DNA of 14,065 bases from Aquimarina sp. Its GTDB lineage: Bacteria; Bacteroidota; Bacteroidia; Flavobacteriales; Flavobacteriaceae. The stretch is taken from positions 1-14,065 of the forward strand of contig NZVW01000114.1 in NCBI GenBank assembly GCA_002697475.1, given 5' to 3'. The translations under genes and the position numbers were made by a program. Position 1 is the first letter of the stretch. Each line of letters opens with the position of its first letter. The notes under the pieces were generated by a model. The model did no database searches. It saw nothing but the letters and a program-made list of their open reading frames with translations, and had not been told where the DNA came from. This document shows, one piece after another, positions 1 through 6,849 of this stretch.

Positions 1-646
1 TGCTGTCGCTCGTTACCTTAAAAACAGAAGACTGATTCTGCTGATTCTTCAGGTTTTGATATTTTTTTCTGCCTAGTATGAGTATGGTGCCATCATCAGC
101 CATACTTATATTATCAGACCCTTTATTATAAAATTTGGTTAATGTACTGTCAGCTCTGTTAAAACGATATGTGCTTGATATTCCTGAAATCCAAATGTTA
201 TTTTCTTTATCAGTAAGCAGCTTATTAATTTTATTAATTTCATTTCTGTGATAGTCAGTTGTATCAGGAAGGATTTTTAATTCAATAAATTTTTCTTGGT
301 GAGGGTCGAGTACCATAACACCTCCGCCAAAAGTTCCTATACATAGCATAGAGTCTTTTAGTTGAGATATGCTTCTTACCCAATTACCTTTAAGTGAAGT
401 AGAGTCTCCTGCTCTGTAGGTAAATTTTTTAAAGTTTTTTCCGTCAAATCGATTTATTCCATACTGAGTAGCAAACCATAAGAAACCATCCTGGTCCTGA
501 TGGATATCAGAAACCCAATTATTAGATAATCCATCAAATACATCATAATGTTTTACCTCAAATGAAGTTTGATTTTGAGCCTGAAGATCATAAAAGCAGA
601 CCAATAAAAAAGTATAGCAATATATAGCAGTAGTAAATAACTTCAT
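1..646 (-). CDS. Exported two-component-regulator-propeller (Reg_prop) sensor protein, N-terminal part only
   Basis: The reading frame starts at the ATG at 644-646 and stays open to the left edge (about 215 residues), so the 3' part is missing. Residues 1-24 form a signal peptide or signal anchor with a hydrophobic core ending LQAQ. Repeats of the Reg_prop type follow: around residues 44-68 (WVSDIHQDQDGFLWFATQYG, then NRFDG), 89-114 (GTFGGGVMVLDP) and 136-163 (DKENNIWISG). In this family such repeats build two periplasmic seven-bladed propellers, usually followed by a Y_Y_Y domain, one transmembrane helix and either a histidine kinase (often a hybrid with an AraC-type output) or a LuxR-type or GGDEF output. 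The output domain lies outside the window, so the signalling type cannot be stated. The gene lies downstream of, and on the same strand as, the 949-residue propeller gene, but a terminator separates them, so it probably has its own promoter in 647-696. Family assignment is firm; ligand and targets are unknown. Confidence 0.85.
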   Translation of the reverse strand, partial: MKLFTTAIYCYTFLLVCFYDLQAQNQTSFEVKHYDVFDGLSNNWVSDIHQDQDGFLWFATQYGINRFDGKNFKKFTYRAGDSTSLKGNWVRSISQLKDSMLCIGTFGGGVMVLDPHQEKFIELKILPDTTDYHRNEINKINKLLTDKENNIWISGISSTYRFNRADSTLTKFYNKGSDNISMADDGTILILGRKKYQNLKNQQNQSSVFKVTSDS

Positions 647-696
647 TTAATCTTAGGCAAATAAAGATTTAGTACTGCTAATATACTGTATGTCTT

Positions 697-759
697 AAAA
701 ATACAGGGTAAATCAAAACGCTGATTTTTATAGGCTATAAATTTTGTTTTATCCCTGTA
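697..759 (-). terminator. Intrinsic terminator after the Asp-box propeller gene
   Basis: Read on the minus strand, a long imperfect hairpin begins 6 nt after the TAA stop at 766-768. The outer stem pairs TACAGGG with CCCTGTA (753-759 with 702-708). After a single-base bulge the pairing continues through a further run including CAAAA with TTTTG, and an inner perfect 7-bp stem TTTATAG/CTATAAA lies at about 728-742. Five U residues (697-701) follow directly. This is the classic layout of a rho-independent terminator. It would separate the propeller gene from the sensor gene downstream. It was found by eye; no folding energy was calculated. Confidence 0.7.
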
Positions 760-765
760 CTAGAT

Positions 766-3615
766 TTACTTTATTTCCAGCGTTATCGATTCTGATTGAT
801 TATTTTGGATCATGATTTCATACTTTCCAACGGGAAGATATGTCTTGTCATTTTTACTTTTTTCAAGCTTATTATCCGGAAATTCTTTTTCTAAGGCATT
901 CTTGCCTTTATCTGTTATAGAAAGATCATACTCAATATAATTCAGTCCTTTTTCTAGATCTACAGGTATAGAATTTAATTCTTTCTTATCCTGAGAAAGA
1001 ATTTGTATGGTCGTTTTAGAGGCCTTTGAGGCATAGATTTTAAGTGTAACTGATGGCTCATAAGGTTTTAGCCATTTGCTCCAAGTATTTCCCCATCTTT
1101 GAGATCGTTTAATACTTTCAACTTCGTAAAGATGAACAGATTTTTTTAACACCTCTTGATCAAGCTTCTGCAAAGGTTCAATATTAGCTTTATAAATGCT
1201 TCGGCCATGTGTTCCTAATAAAAGATCATTTTCTCTTGGGTGGATTACTAAATCATGGATGGCTACATTAGGAAGATTTTTACTAAACGCCTGCCATGTT
1301 TGACCTCTGTCTACAGATACATAAGCACCATTGTCAGTTCCTACATAAAGTACATTTTCGTTTTTAGGATCCTCTTTTATTACGTTAATTGGTGATAGAG
1401 GGATTTTTGCACCTATTTCTTTCCAGGTAGATCCATAATCTTCGCTGACATAAAGATAAGGTTTAAAATCATCCCAACGGTAACCATTTAATGCTACATA
1501 GACGCGTGGTTTTTTATGCTCTGAAGCTATCACCCTTGATACCCAGAGATCCTTAGGAAATGTATTGGATATTTTAGTCCAGTTTCCTCCTCCATTTTTT
1601 GACACATAAACCAATCCATCATCGCTACCTGTATAAAGTAGACCAAATTGAAATGGAGATTCTGATATTGTGGCTAAAGTTCCATAAGCAACATTACCTT
1701 TTTTACCGCCATTAGTTAAATCGCCGGAAATAGCTGTCCAATTATTACCCTGATCCATAGATCTCATTAACTTATTTCCTCCCAGATATAGGATATCCTG
1801 ATTATGAGGTGACAAGAGAATAGGAGTTTGCCAGTTAAAACGATATGGTGTTTCTCCTAATTCGTGTTTTGGTTGGATATAAGTCTGCTCCTCTGTTTCA
1901 AGATTTAATCTATAATAATTACCAAATTGAAAACCTGTGTAAACAATATCTTTGTTACGGTTGTCAATTTGCACCTGCATTCCATCTCCCCCCATAATAC
2001 TTTTCCATGGATATTGACCACTCTGATGCCAATAAAAATCATTTTCTGCATTATTTGGACCAACCCAAACACCATTATCTTGTAAACCTCCGTATACATT
2101 GTAAGGTTTTTCATTATCAATGTTTATGGCGTAGAATTGGCCTACATTAGGTTGATTGGCTTTGATCCAGTTTTCTCCATCGTCATACGATATATTTATT
2201 CCTCCGTCATTACCGTTTATAAGGTGATCAGGATTTTTAGGATCAATCCATAAAGCGTGGTGGTCGGCGTGTACGTTTTCACCATTGATACTTTTAAAAG
2301 TTTTACCACCATCTTTTGACTTTAAGATGGGTACTCCTGCAATGTAAATATGATCTTTATTATTTGGGCTAACCCTAATCTGAGCAAAATAATAACCATA
2401 ACTGAAGAACAGATCATCAATGTAATCCTTATGAGTTTTTTTCCAGGTTTTACCGGCGTCATCACTTCTGTATACTTCAGCTCCAATAACCGGGGTATCA
2501 AATAATAAAGAGTTTGCATCCTCCAGATATTTGGCAAGATCGATTGGTTTTACGGTACCGCTACGAACCATTTGCTTCACATTCTCCGATCTATACTTTT
2601 CCTGAAAACCATTTCTCTTTAAGAAAGTATTTAGTTTTTTGTCTTCCAGATTTAAGAATTGTTCATTTGACATAGTCTTGAAATCCTCCTTTGTCAATCC
2701 ACTATCTTGGTTGTCAGTTTTATCTTTTTCTCTTCTGAATTGGCTATCATGGATAGTATACACTGTATTTTGATCAAAAACAGCTAAGCCAATTCTTCCT
2801 ACACCATCTCCGGTAGGAAAACCACTTCCTTCTATTGATATTTTAGTCCAGGTGTTTCCTGCATCAGTACTCTTGTAAATACCAGAGCCTGATCCGTTTC
2901 CTTCAAAATTCCAGGCTTTTCTGTCTTTATCCCAGGCGGCTGCGTACATAATGTTAAAATTATCAGGGGCATAGGCAAGGTCAATAATTCCCGTTTGACT
3001 ATTTATAAAAAGAGTTTTATTCCATGTTTTACCTCCATCAATGGTCTTATAAACTCCTCTTTCTTCGTTGGTTGAATATAAGTGTCCTGTAACACCTACA
3101 ACAATTTCTTCAGGGTTTTTAGGGTTAATTACTATTCTCCCTATATGCTGTGAATCAAATAGTCCTGTGTTAACCCATGTTTTGCCTTTGTCAGTAGACT
3201 TATAAAGGCCAATACCTGCATAAGATGATCTTGAAGCATTATTCTCTCCTGTACCAACCCAAATGATTTCATTAGGCCAGTCCACCGCTATATCACCAAT
3301 ATTAATGGTTTCTGCATTGTCCATCACTGGAGTAAATGTGGTTCCGTTATTATTCGTATACCAAAGCCCCCCTGAAGCATATCCCACATAAAACTCAGAC
3401 GGTTTGTTTGGATTTACATCCACATCAACAACCCTACCGCTCATTACCGAGGGTCCAATATTTTTAAATGGTACATTTTTAACTAAAGAGATTTGTTCAA
3501 GCTCTTTTTTCTCTTTTACACCTTCCATGATTTGATCAGATGTAGATGAAGGTTGTTGAGCCTTAGCAAAAGAAAAAACTAGGAATGTACCTAGGACTAA
3601 AAGACTATTTTTCAT
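766..3615 (-). CDS. Secreted sortilin/VPS10-like Asp-box (BNR) beta-propeller protein
   Basis: A 949-residue protein starting with a clear Sec signal peptide (hydrophobic residues 4-17, cleavage near AKAQ at 17-20; no lipobox), so it is exported. The mature part is a series of propeller blades marked by ten Asp-box motifs of the form S-x-D-x-G-x-T-W, at about residues 140, 191, 249, 384, 433, 476, 619, 672, 724 and 767, plus a degenerate one at 87 (TNNNGTTF). A charged, probably helical insertion at about 290-375 separates the third and fourth boxes. The last 100 residues or so look like a beta-sandwich ending without an obvious type IX sorting signal. Such proteins are often labelled glycosyl hydrolase because sialidases also carry Asp boxes, but I see no sialidase arginine triad or RIP motif. 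The closest known fold is the ten-bladed VPS10/sortilin type, which binds peptides. Substrate unknown. Divergent from pepP, with a shared 127-bp upstream region. Confidence 0.85.
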   Translation of the reverse strand: MKNSLLVLGTFLVFSFAKAQQPSSTSDQIMEGVKEKKELEQISLVKNVPFKNIGPSVMSGRVVDVDVNPNKPSEFYVGYASGGLWYTNNNGTTFTPVMDNAETINIGDIAVDWPNEIIWVGTGENNASRSSYAGIGLYKSTDKGKTWVNTGLFDSQHIGRIVINPKNPEEIVVGVTGHLYSTNEERGVYKTIDGGKTWNKTLFINSQTGIIDLAYAPDNFNIMYAAAWDKDRKAWNFEGNGSGSGIYKSTDAGNTWTKISIEGSGFPTGDGVGRIGLAVFDQNTVYTIHDSQFRREKDKTDNQDSGLTKEDFKTMSNEQFLNLEDKKLNTFLKRNGFQEKYRSENVKQMVRSGTVKPIDLAKYLEDANSLLFDTPVIGAEVYRSDDAGKTWKKTHKDYIDDLFFSYGYYFAQIRVSPNNKDHIYIAGVPILKSKDGGKTFKSINGENVHADHHALWIDPKNPDHLINGNDGGINISYDDGENWIKANQPNVGQFYAINIDNEKPYNVYGGLQDNGVWVGPNNAENDFYWHQSGQYPWKSIMGGDGMQVQIDNRNKDIVYTGFQFGNYYRLNLETEEQTYIQPKHELGETPYRFNWQTPILLSPHNQDILYLGGNKLMRSMDQGNNWTAISGDLTNGGKKGNVAYGTLATISESPFQFGLLYTGSDDGLVYVSKNGGGNWTKISNTFPKDLWVSRVIASEHKKPRVYVALNGYRWDDFKPYLYVSEDYGSTWKEIGAKIPLSPINVIKEDPKNENVLYVGTDNGAYVSVDRGQTWQAFSKNLPNVAIHDLVIHPRENDLLLGTHGRSIYKANIEPLQKLDQEVLKKSVHLYEVESIKRSQRWGNTWSKWLKPYEPSVTLKIYASKASKTTIQILSQDKKELNSIPVDLEKGLNYIEYDLSITDKGKNALEKEFPDNKLEKSKNDKTYLPVGKYEIMIQNNQSESITLEIK

Positions 3616-3637
3616 GAATTTCGTTATTAGAAGCTCT

Positions 3638-3667
3638 CAAAGTAGATAATGTTAAAATAAAGTCAAA
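3638..3667 (-). promoter_or_regulatory. Probable promoter of the Asp-box propeller gene
   Basis: On the minus strand TTTG (3664-3667) is followed after 19 nt by TACTTTG (3638-3644). This resembles the Bacteroidetes promoter TTTG-N19-21-TAnnTTTG, with one base fewer in the -7 element. It ends 22 nt before the ATG at 3615, giving a short leader. Spacing and position are good; the shortened -7 element is the weakness. Confidence 0.4.
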
Positions 3668-3676
3668 ATTTTTAGT

Positions 3677-3691
3677 TATTGTTTAACAATA
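3677..3691. repeat. 15-bp palindrome in the divergent promoter region, possible operator
   Basis: TATTGTT-T-AACAATA is a perfect inverted repeat with 7-bp arms and one central base. It lies midway between the divergent propeller gene (start 3615) and pepP (start 3743), about 10 bp upstream of the -33-like box of the first and over the expected -33 area of the second. That placement suits a regulator-binding site acting on both promoters. It is very AT-rich, so chance occurrence is possible. Confidence 0.35.
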
Positions 3692-3708
3692 GATGCTTTT
3701 TGCTTTAG

Positions 3709-3716
3709 TATTTTTG
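3709..3716 (+). promoter_or_regulatory. Bacteroidetes -7 element for pepP
   Basis: TATTTTTG matches TAnnTTTG exactly, 26 nt upstream of the pepP ATG. No TTG lies at the usual 19-21 nt spacing upstream; the nearest (3679-3681) is 27 nt away and inside the 15-bp palindrome. The missing -33 box may mean activator dependence, or the match may be accidental. Confidence 0.45.
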
Positions 3717-3742
3717 GAAAAAATCAAAAGATAAAGTAAAGA

Positions 3743-5038
3743 ATGAAGTATCATCCTATAGACAGAAAACTTTTTATCAAAAATCGAAAAAATTTCGCTT
3801 CACAAATGAAACCAAATGGCATTGCTGTTTTTAATAGTAATGATATTTATCCTATTGGAGCTGATAGTACGATGCCGTTTCAGCAACATAGAGATATTTT
3901 TTATTTGAGTGGAGTTGATCAGGAAGAGAGTATACTGGTGATTTTTCCAGATGCTCCAAAGGACAAACACAAAGAGATGTTGTTTCTTAAGGAAACAAAT
4001 GAACATATCGCTGTTTGGGAAGGAGAAAAACTGACTAAGGAAAGAGCTTTTGAAGTTTCAGGTATTCAAACCGTATATTGGTTAAAGGATTTAGAGAAAG
4101 TTTTCTTTGAAATTATGACGCAGTGTGATACTGTATATGTTAACACAAATGAACATTATAGATCCAATGTAGAAACAGAAACCAGAGAAGACCGTTTCAC
4201 AAAATGGTGGAAATCTAAATATCCGGCTCATTCAGTTGCTAAAAGTAATCCGATTTTGCAACGATTAAGATCTGTTAAAGATCCTATAGAGTTAGATTTA
4301 ATGCAAACCGCCTGTAATATCACTGAGAAAGGATTTAGAAGAATTCTTGAATTTGTAAAGCCTGGAGTGTGGGAGTATAATTTGGAGGCAGAATTATTGC
4401 ACGAATTCATAAATAACAGATCAAGAGGATTTGCTTACACACCTATTATTGCTAGTGGTAACAACGCTAATGTGTTACATTATATCGAAAACAATCAAGA
4501 ATGTAAGGCAGGAGATCTTATCCTGATCGATGCAGGAGCTGAATATGCTAACTATTCCAGTGATTTGTCCAGGACTATTCCTGTATCAGGAAAATTTACA
4601 AAAAGGCAGAAAGAAGTTTATAATGCTGTACTTAGAGTAAAGAATGACGCTACAAAAATGTTAGTTCCAGGAACATTGTGGGAAGAATATCACGTGGAAG
4701 TGGGTAAATTAATGACTTCAGAGTTGTTAACCCTGGGGTTATTAGATAAAGCAGATGTGCAAAATGAAAATCCGGATTGGCCTGCATATAAGAAATATTT
4801 TATGCACGGTACTTCACATCATATAGGATTAGACACCCACGATTACGGAATTCTTACTGAGCCAATGCAGCCTAATATGGTTTTTACGGTAGAACCGGGT
4901 ATTTATATTCCTGATGAAGGATTCGGTATTCGATTAGAAGATGATGTAGTGATTCAGGAAAAAGGAGAACCATTCAATTTAATGGGTAATATTCCAATTG
5001 AAGCTGAAGAAATAGAAGAAATCATGAATGCTAAATAA
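3743..5038 (+). CDS. pepP: Xaa-Pro aminopeptidase (aminopeptidase P, M24B family)
   Basis: This cytoplasmic dimetal peptidase removes an N-terminal residue that precedes proline. The 431 residues match the usual length of bacterial aminopeptidase P. The N-terminal AMP_N domain (about 1-150) has the typical stretch around PFQQHRDIFYLSG. The C-terminal pita-bread domain (about 175-425) carries all expected metal ligands: D263 and D274 (LIDAGAEY, SSDLSRTIP), H359 (HGTSHHIGLDTHD), E384 (TVEPGIY) and E399 (GIRLEDD). The proton-shuttle and substrate histidines are also present at H246 (LHYIEN) and H366. The ATG at 3743 gives a complete AMP_N domain and has a -7 element 26 nt upstream. There is no signal peptide. 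A VOC protein gene follows about 70 nt downstream on the same strand and may be cotranscribed. The divergent neighbour is an exported propeller protein; any functional link is unproven. Confidence 0.95.
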   Translation: MKYHPIDRKLFIKNRKNFASQMKPNGIAVFNSNDIYPIGADSTMPFQQHRDIFYLSGVDQEESILVIFPDAPKDKHKEMLFLKETNEHIAVWEGEKLTKERAFEVSGIQTVYWLKDLEKVFFEIMTQCDTVYVNTNEHYRSNVETETREDRFTKWWKSKYPAHSVAKSNPILQRLRSVKDPIELDLMQTACNITEKGFRRILEFVKPGVWEYNLEAELLHEFINNRSRGFAYTPIIASGNNANVLHYIENNQECKAGDLILIDAGAEYANYSSDLSRTIPVSGKFTKRQKEVYNAVLRVKNDATKMLVPGTLWEEYHVEVGKLMTSELLTLGLLDKADVQNENPDWPAYKKYFMHGTSHHIGLDTHDYGILTEPMQPNMVFTVEPGIYIPDEGFGIRLEDDVVIQEKGEPFNLMGNIPIEAEEIEEIMNAK

Positions 5039-5109
5039 TTTTTTGATTTTAAAGAATATTTAAGAAAGATATTTCGTTAGTACACTCTAAATAATTGGGG
5101 ATGCAACGA

Positions 5110-5484
5110 ATGAAAATTACATTAGGGCATCAGCAAATGATGCCCTTTCTTGTTTTACATAAGGCAGAAGATTTTATAGATTTTATTAGAAAGATTTTTA
5201 ATGCTCAGGAGATGGTGAGGATGGTTGATGGAAACAAAAAGATTCAGCATTCTGAGGTTAAGATAGGAGATAGTACGCTTTTGTTAGCAGAGGCCTCAGA
5301 TAATTATCCGGCTAAACCGGGTTCAATGTACGTATATGTACAGGATACGGATGAAACATTTTATAAAGCAATAGAAGAGGGGGCTAAAAAAATAATGGCT
5401 CCTATGGACGAAGATTTCAACGCCAGAGGAGCCGGTTTTATTGATCCTTTTGGTAATACCTGGTGGATAGCAACATTAAATTAG
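5110..5484 (+). CDS. VOC superfamily (glyoxalase/bleomycin-resistance fold, PhnB-like) protein
   Basis: A small cytoplasmic protein of 124 residues with the paired beta-alpha-beta-beta-beta layout of the vicinal oxygen chelate superfamily. The first module opens with MMPFLVLHKAEDFIDFIRKIF (residues 10-30) and includes H47 in the strand HSEVKIGDSTLLLAE. The second ends with the family hallmark GFIDPFGNTWWIAT (109-122), typical of PhnB-like members. One module alone may not fill the metal site, and members usually form dimers; the substrate cannot be inferred. Start choice: candidates are TTG 5095, ATG 5101 and ATG 5110. I chose 5110 because GGGG at 5097-5100 then lies 9 nt upstream as a possible ribosome-binding site and the protein begins right at the fold; 5101 is nearly as likely. 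It follows pepP by about 70 nt. Its TAG stop overlaps the stop codon of the convergent peroxidase gene. Confidence 0.85.
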   Translation: MKITLGHQQMMPFLVLHKAEDFIDFIRKIFNAQEMVRMVDGNKKIQHSEVKIGDSTLLLAEASDNYPAKPGSMYVYVQDTDETFYKAIEEGAKKIMAPMDEDFNARGAGFIDPFGNTWWIATLN

Positions 5485-6824
5485 TCACATCCTAAATCCG
5501 TTCTGGATTCTGCATCATTATTAGGGAAACAGAAATTAGACGGAAGGTTTTCAGGTACATATCTTGTAAGGTTAGGGTCTCTTAAACCATTTTCTATAAA
5601 TGCAGTAAGATCATCAATTTCGCTTGCAGTAAGGTTTGTTGTTCCGAATTGAGGAGCAAGTTGACCTGCGGGTACTTCAGCACTCTCAGGAACTCCGTCA
5701 TTTTTATATTTAATCACGTCTTTAACCGAAGTAAAGGTACCTCCATGACCATAAAAACCGTTGTCAATAACATTATATAAAGTAGGTGTTTTAAACTTAT
5801 AATCGTCAGCAGCATTTTTAGTAAATCCTCCACGCCCTTTTTTTACATTAATAAATCCTGCATCGTCTAGGACAACGGCTTTATCCGAGTCATCAAAATC
5901 ACCCATCCCAAAAGCGTAAAAGTTTTTATCATTTAAAGCAGGACCTGTATGACACTCATAACATTTTCCTTTGCTAAAAAACACAATAGCACCTCTCTTC
6001 TCTGTATTATTAAGCGCCTGAAGGTCTCCGTTTAGCCATTCTTGCCAAGGAGATTGATTTGCTAATAATGTTCTTTCGTATGCTGCTATTGCTAATGCTG
6101 CATTATGAGTAGTGTATCTTTCCGCTACAGGAGAATCTGAAAAGGCAGCATCGAACATAGCCTTATAACCATAGGTGTTTACAAATTCTTCATTTACTAA
6201 TAGTCTGTGAACTCCCTGACCTTTTATAGCTTGAACTTCAACACCTTCAAGACCTAGGTTGTTTTCTGGAATATTAGTCCAGCCTGCTTCAGTTCCCGCA
6301 TTTGTTCCGGTTCCTCCAAACTGACCGTTCCATAGCATTATATCCTGATATGCCACATTCAATACTGTAGGAGATTTAATTGGCTGAAGATCAACATTTT
6401 CTAAAGGAACATTTGGATTAATAATTCTTCCTTCACCTTTGATTCCAAAACCTGTACCACATTCACCAACTCCTTGTCTTAAGGATGCAGCAAATCCTGC
6501 AGCAGCCTGATGACAAGAAGCACAAGAGTACGTATTCTTCATTTCAGCTATTTGAGGATTTCCTCCCGTAGCAGTTTCGTGCATCAAAAGCTTACCTAAA
6601 GCTACTTTCTCTGGCGTTAGTGGATTAAGCGGATCCTGAGGTATATTGGTAAAGTCATCACTTTCTGGTAATGTAAAAAACGATTTTCCTTCACCATTAG
6701 AAGCTTCATCTAGTAAGTCGTTTAATTGTAAATCCAATGATGATTCTATAGGAGTGTAATCATCGTTGTTACAGGAAGCAAATAGAATCACTGCTCCTGC
6801 TACGAAAAGTAAGTTTTTTTTCAT
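5481..6824 (-). CDS. Di-haem cytochrome c peroxidase (CCP/MauG family) lipoprotein
   Basis: A 447-residue exported haem protein. The N-terminus is a lipoprotein signal with lipobox LFASC, lipidated cysteine C18, followed by NNDD. Two c-type haem motifs are present: CASCH at 101-105 and CYECH at 288-292. Each module has a typical CCP surrounding: SPTVLNVAYQ...LWNGQFGG (151-171) after haem 1, and FKTPTLYNVIDNGFYGHGG (344-362) after haem 2. Family members reduce periplasmic hydrogen peroxide with electrons from small cytochromes or, in MauG-like members, carry out oxidations. Sequence alone does not separate these. The acidic linker after C18 and the extra cysteines C122, C432 and C446 are less usual. 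At 447 residues it is longer than classical CcpA (about 320-350), in line with the longer CCP/MauG lipoproteins of Bacteroidetes. It begins 25 nt after brnQ on the same strand, so readthrough is likely. Its stop codon overlaps that of the convergent VOC gene. Confidence 0.92.
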   Translation of the reverse strand: MKKNLLFVAGAVILFASCNNDDYTPIESSLDLQLNDLLDEASNGEGKSFFTLPESDDFTNIPQDPLNPLTPEKVALGKLLMHETATGGNPQIAEMKNTYSCASCHQAAAGFAASLRQGVGECGTGFGIKGEGRIINPNVPLENVDLQPIKSPTVLNVAYQDIMLWNGQFGGTGTNAGTEAGWTNIPENNLGLEGVEVQAIKGQGVHRLLVNEEFVNTYGYKAMFDAAFSDSPVAERYTTHNAALAIAAYERTLLANQSPWQEWLNGDLQALNNTEKRGAIVFFSKGKCYECHTGPALNDKNFYAFGMGDFDDSDKAVVLDDAGFINVKKGRGGFTKNAADDYKFKTPTLYNVIDNGFYGHGGTFTSVKDVIKYKNDGVPESAEVPAGQLAPQFGTTNLTASEIDDLTAFIENGLRDPNLTRYVPENLPSNFCFPNNDAESRTDLGCD

Positions 6825-6849
6825 AATGCTGGTTGTTTTCCCTTATTGG

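Noticed and set aside
1905..2537. Minus-strand frames at 1905-2120 and 2322-2537 inside the propeller gene
   Set aside because: They are in another frame of the same strand within a continuous 949-residue gene whose Asp boxes run through the region; their translations look like random low-complexity sequence.
766..3615. Sialidase or other glycoside hydrolase based on Asp boxes
   Set aside because: Asp boxes are structural and occur in many unrelated propellers; no sialidase catalytic residues were recognised.
3800..4410. Minus-strand frames at 3800-4006 and 4228-4410 opposite pepP
   Set aside because: Antisense to an intact aminopeptidase P gene; no motif, no promoter.
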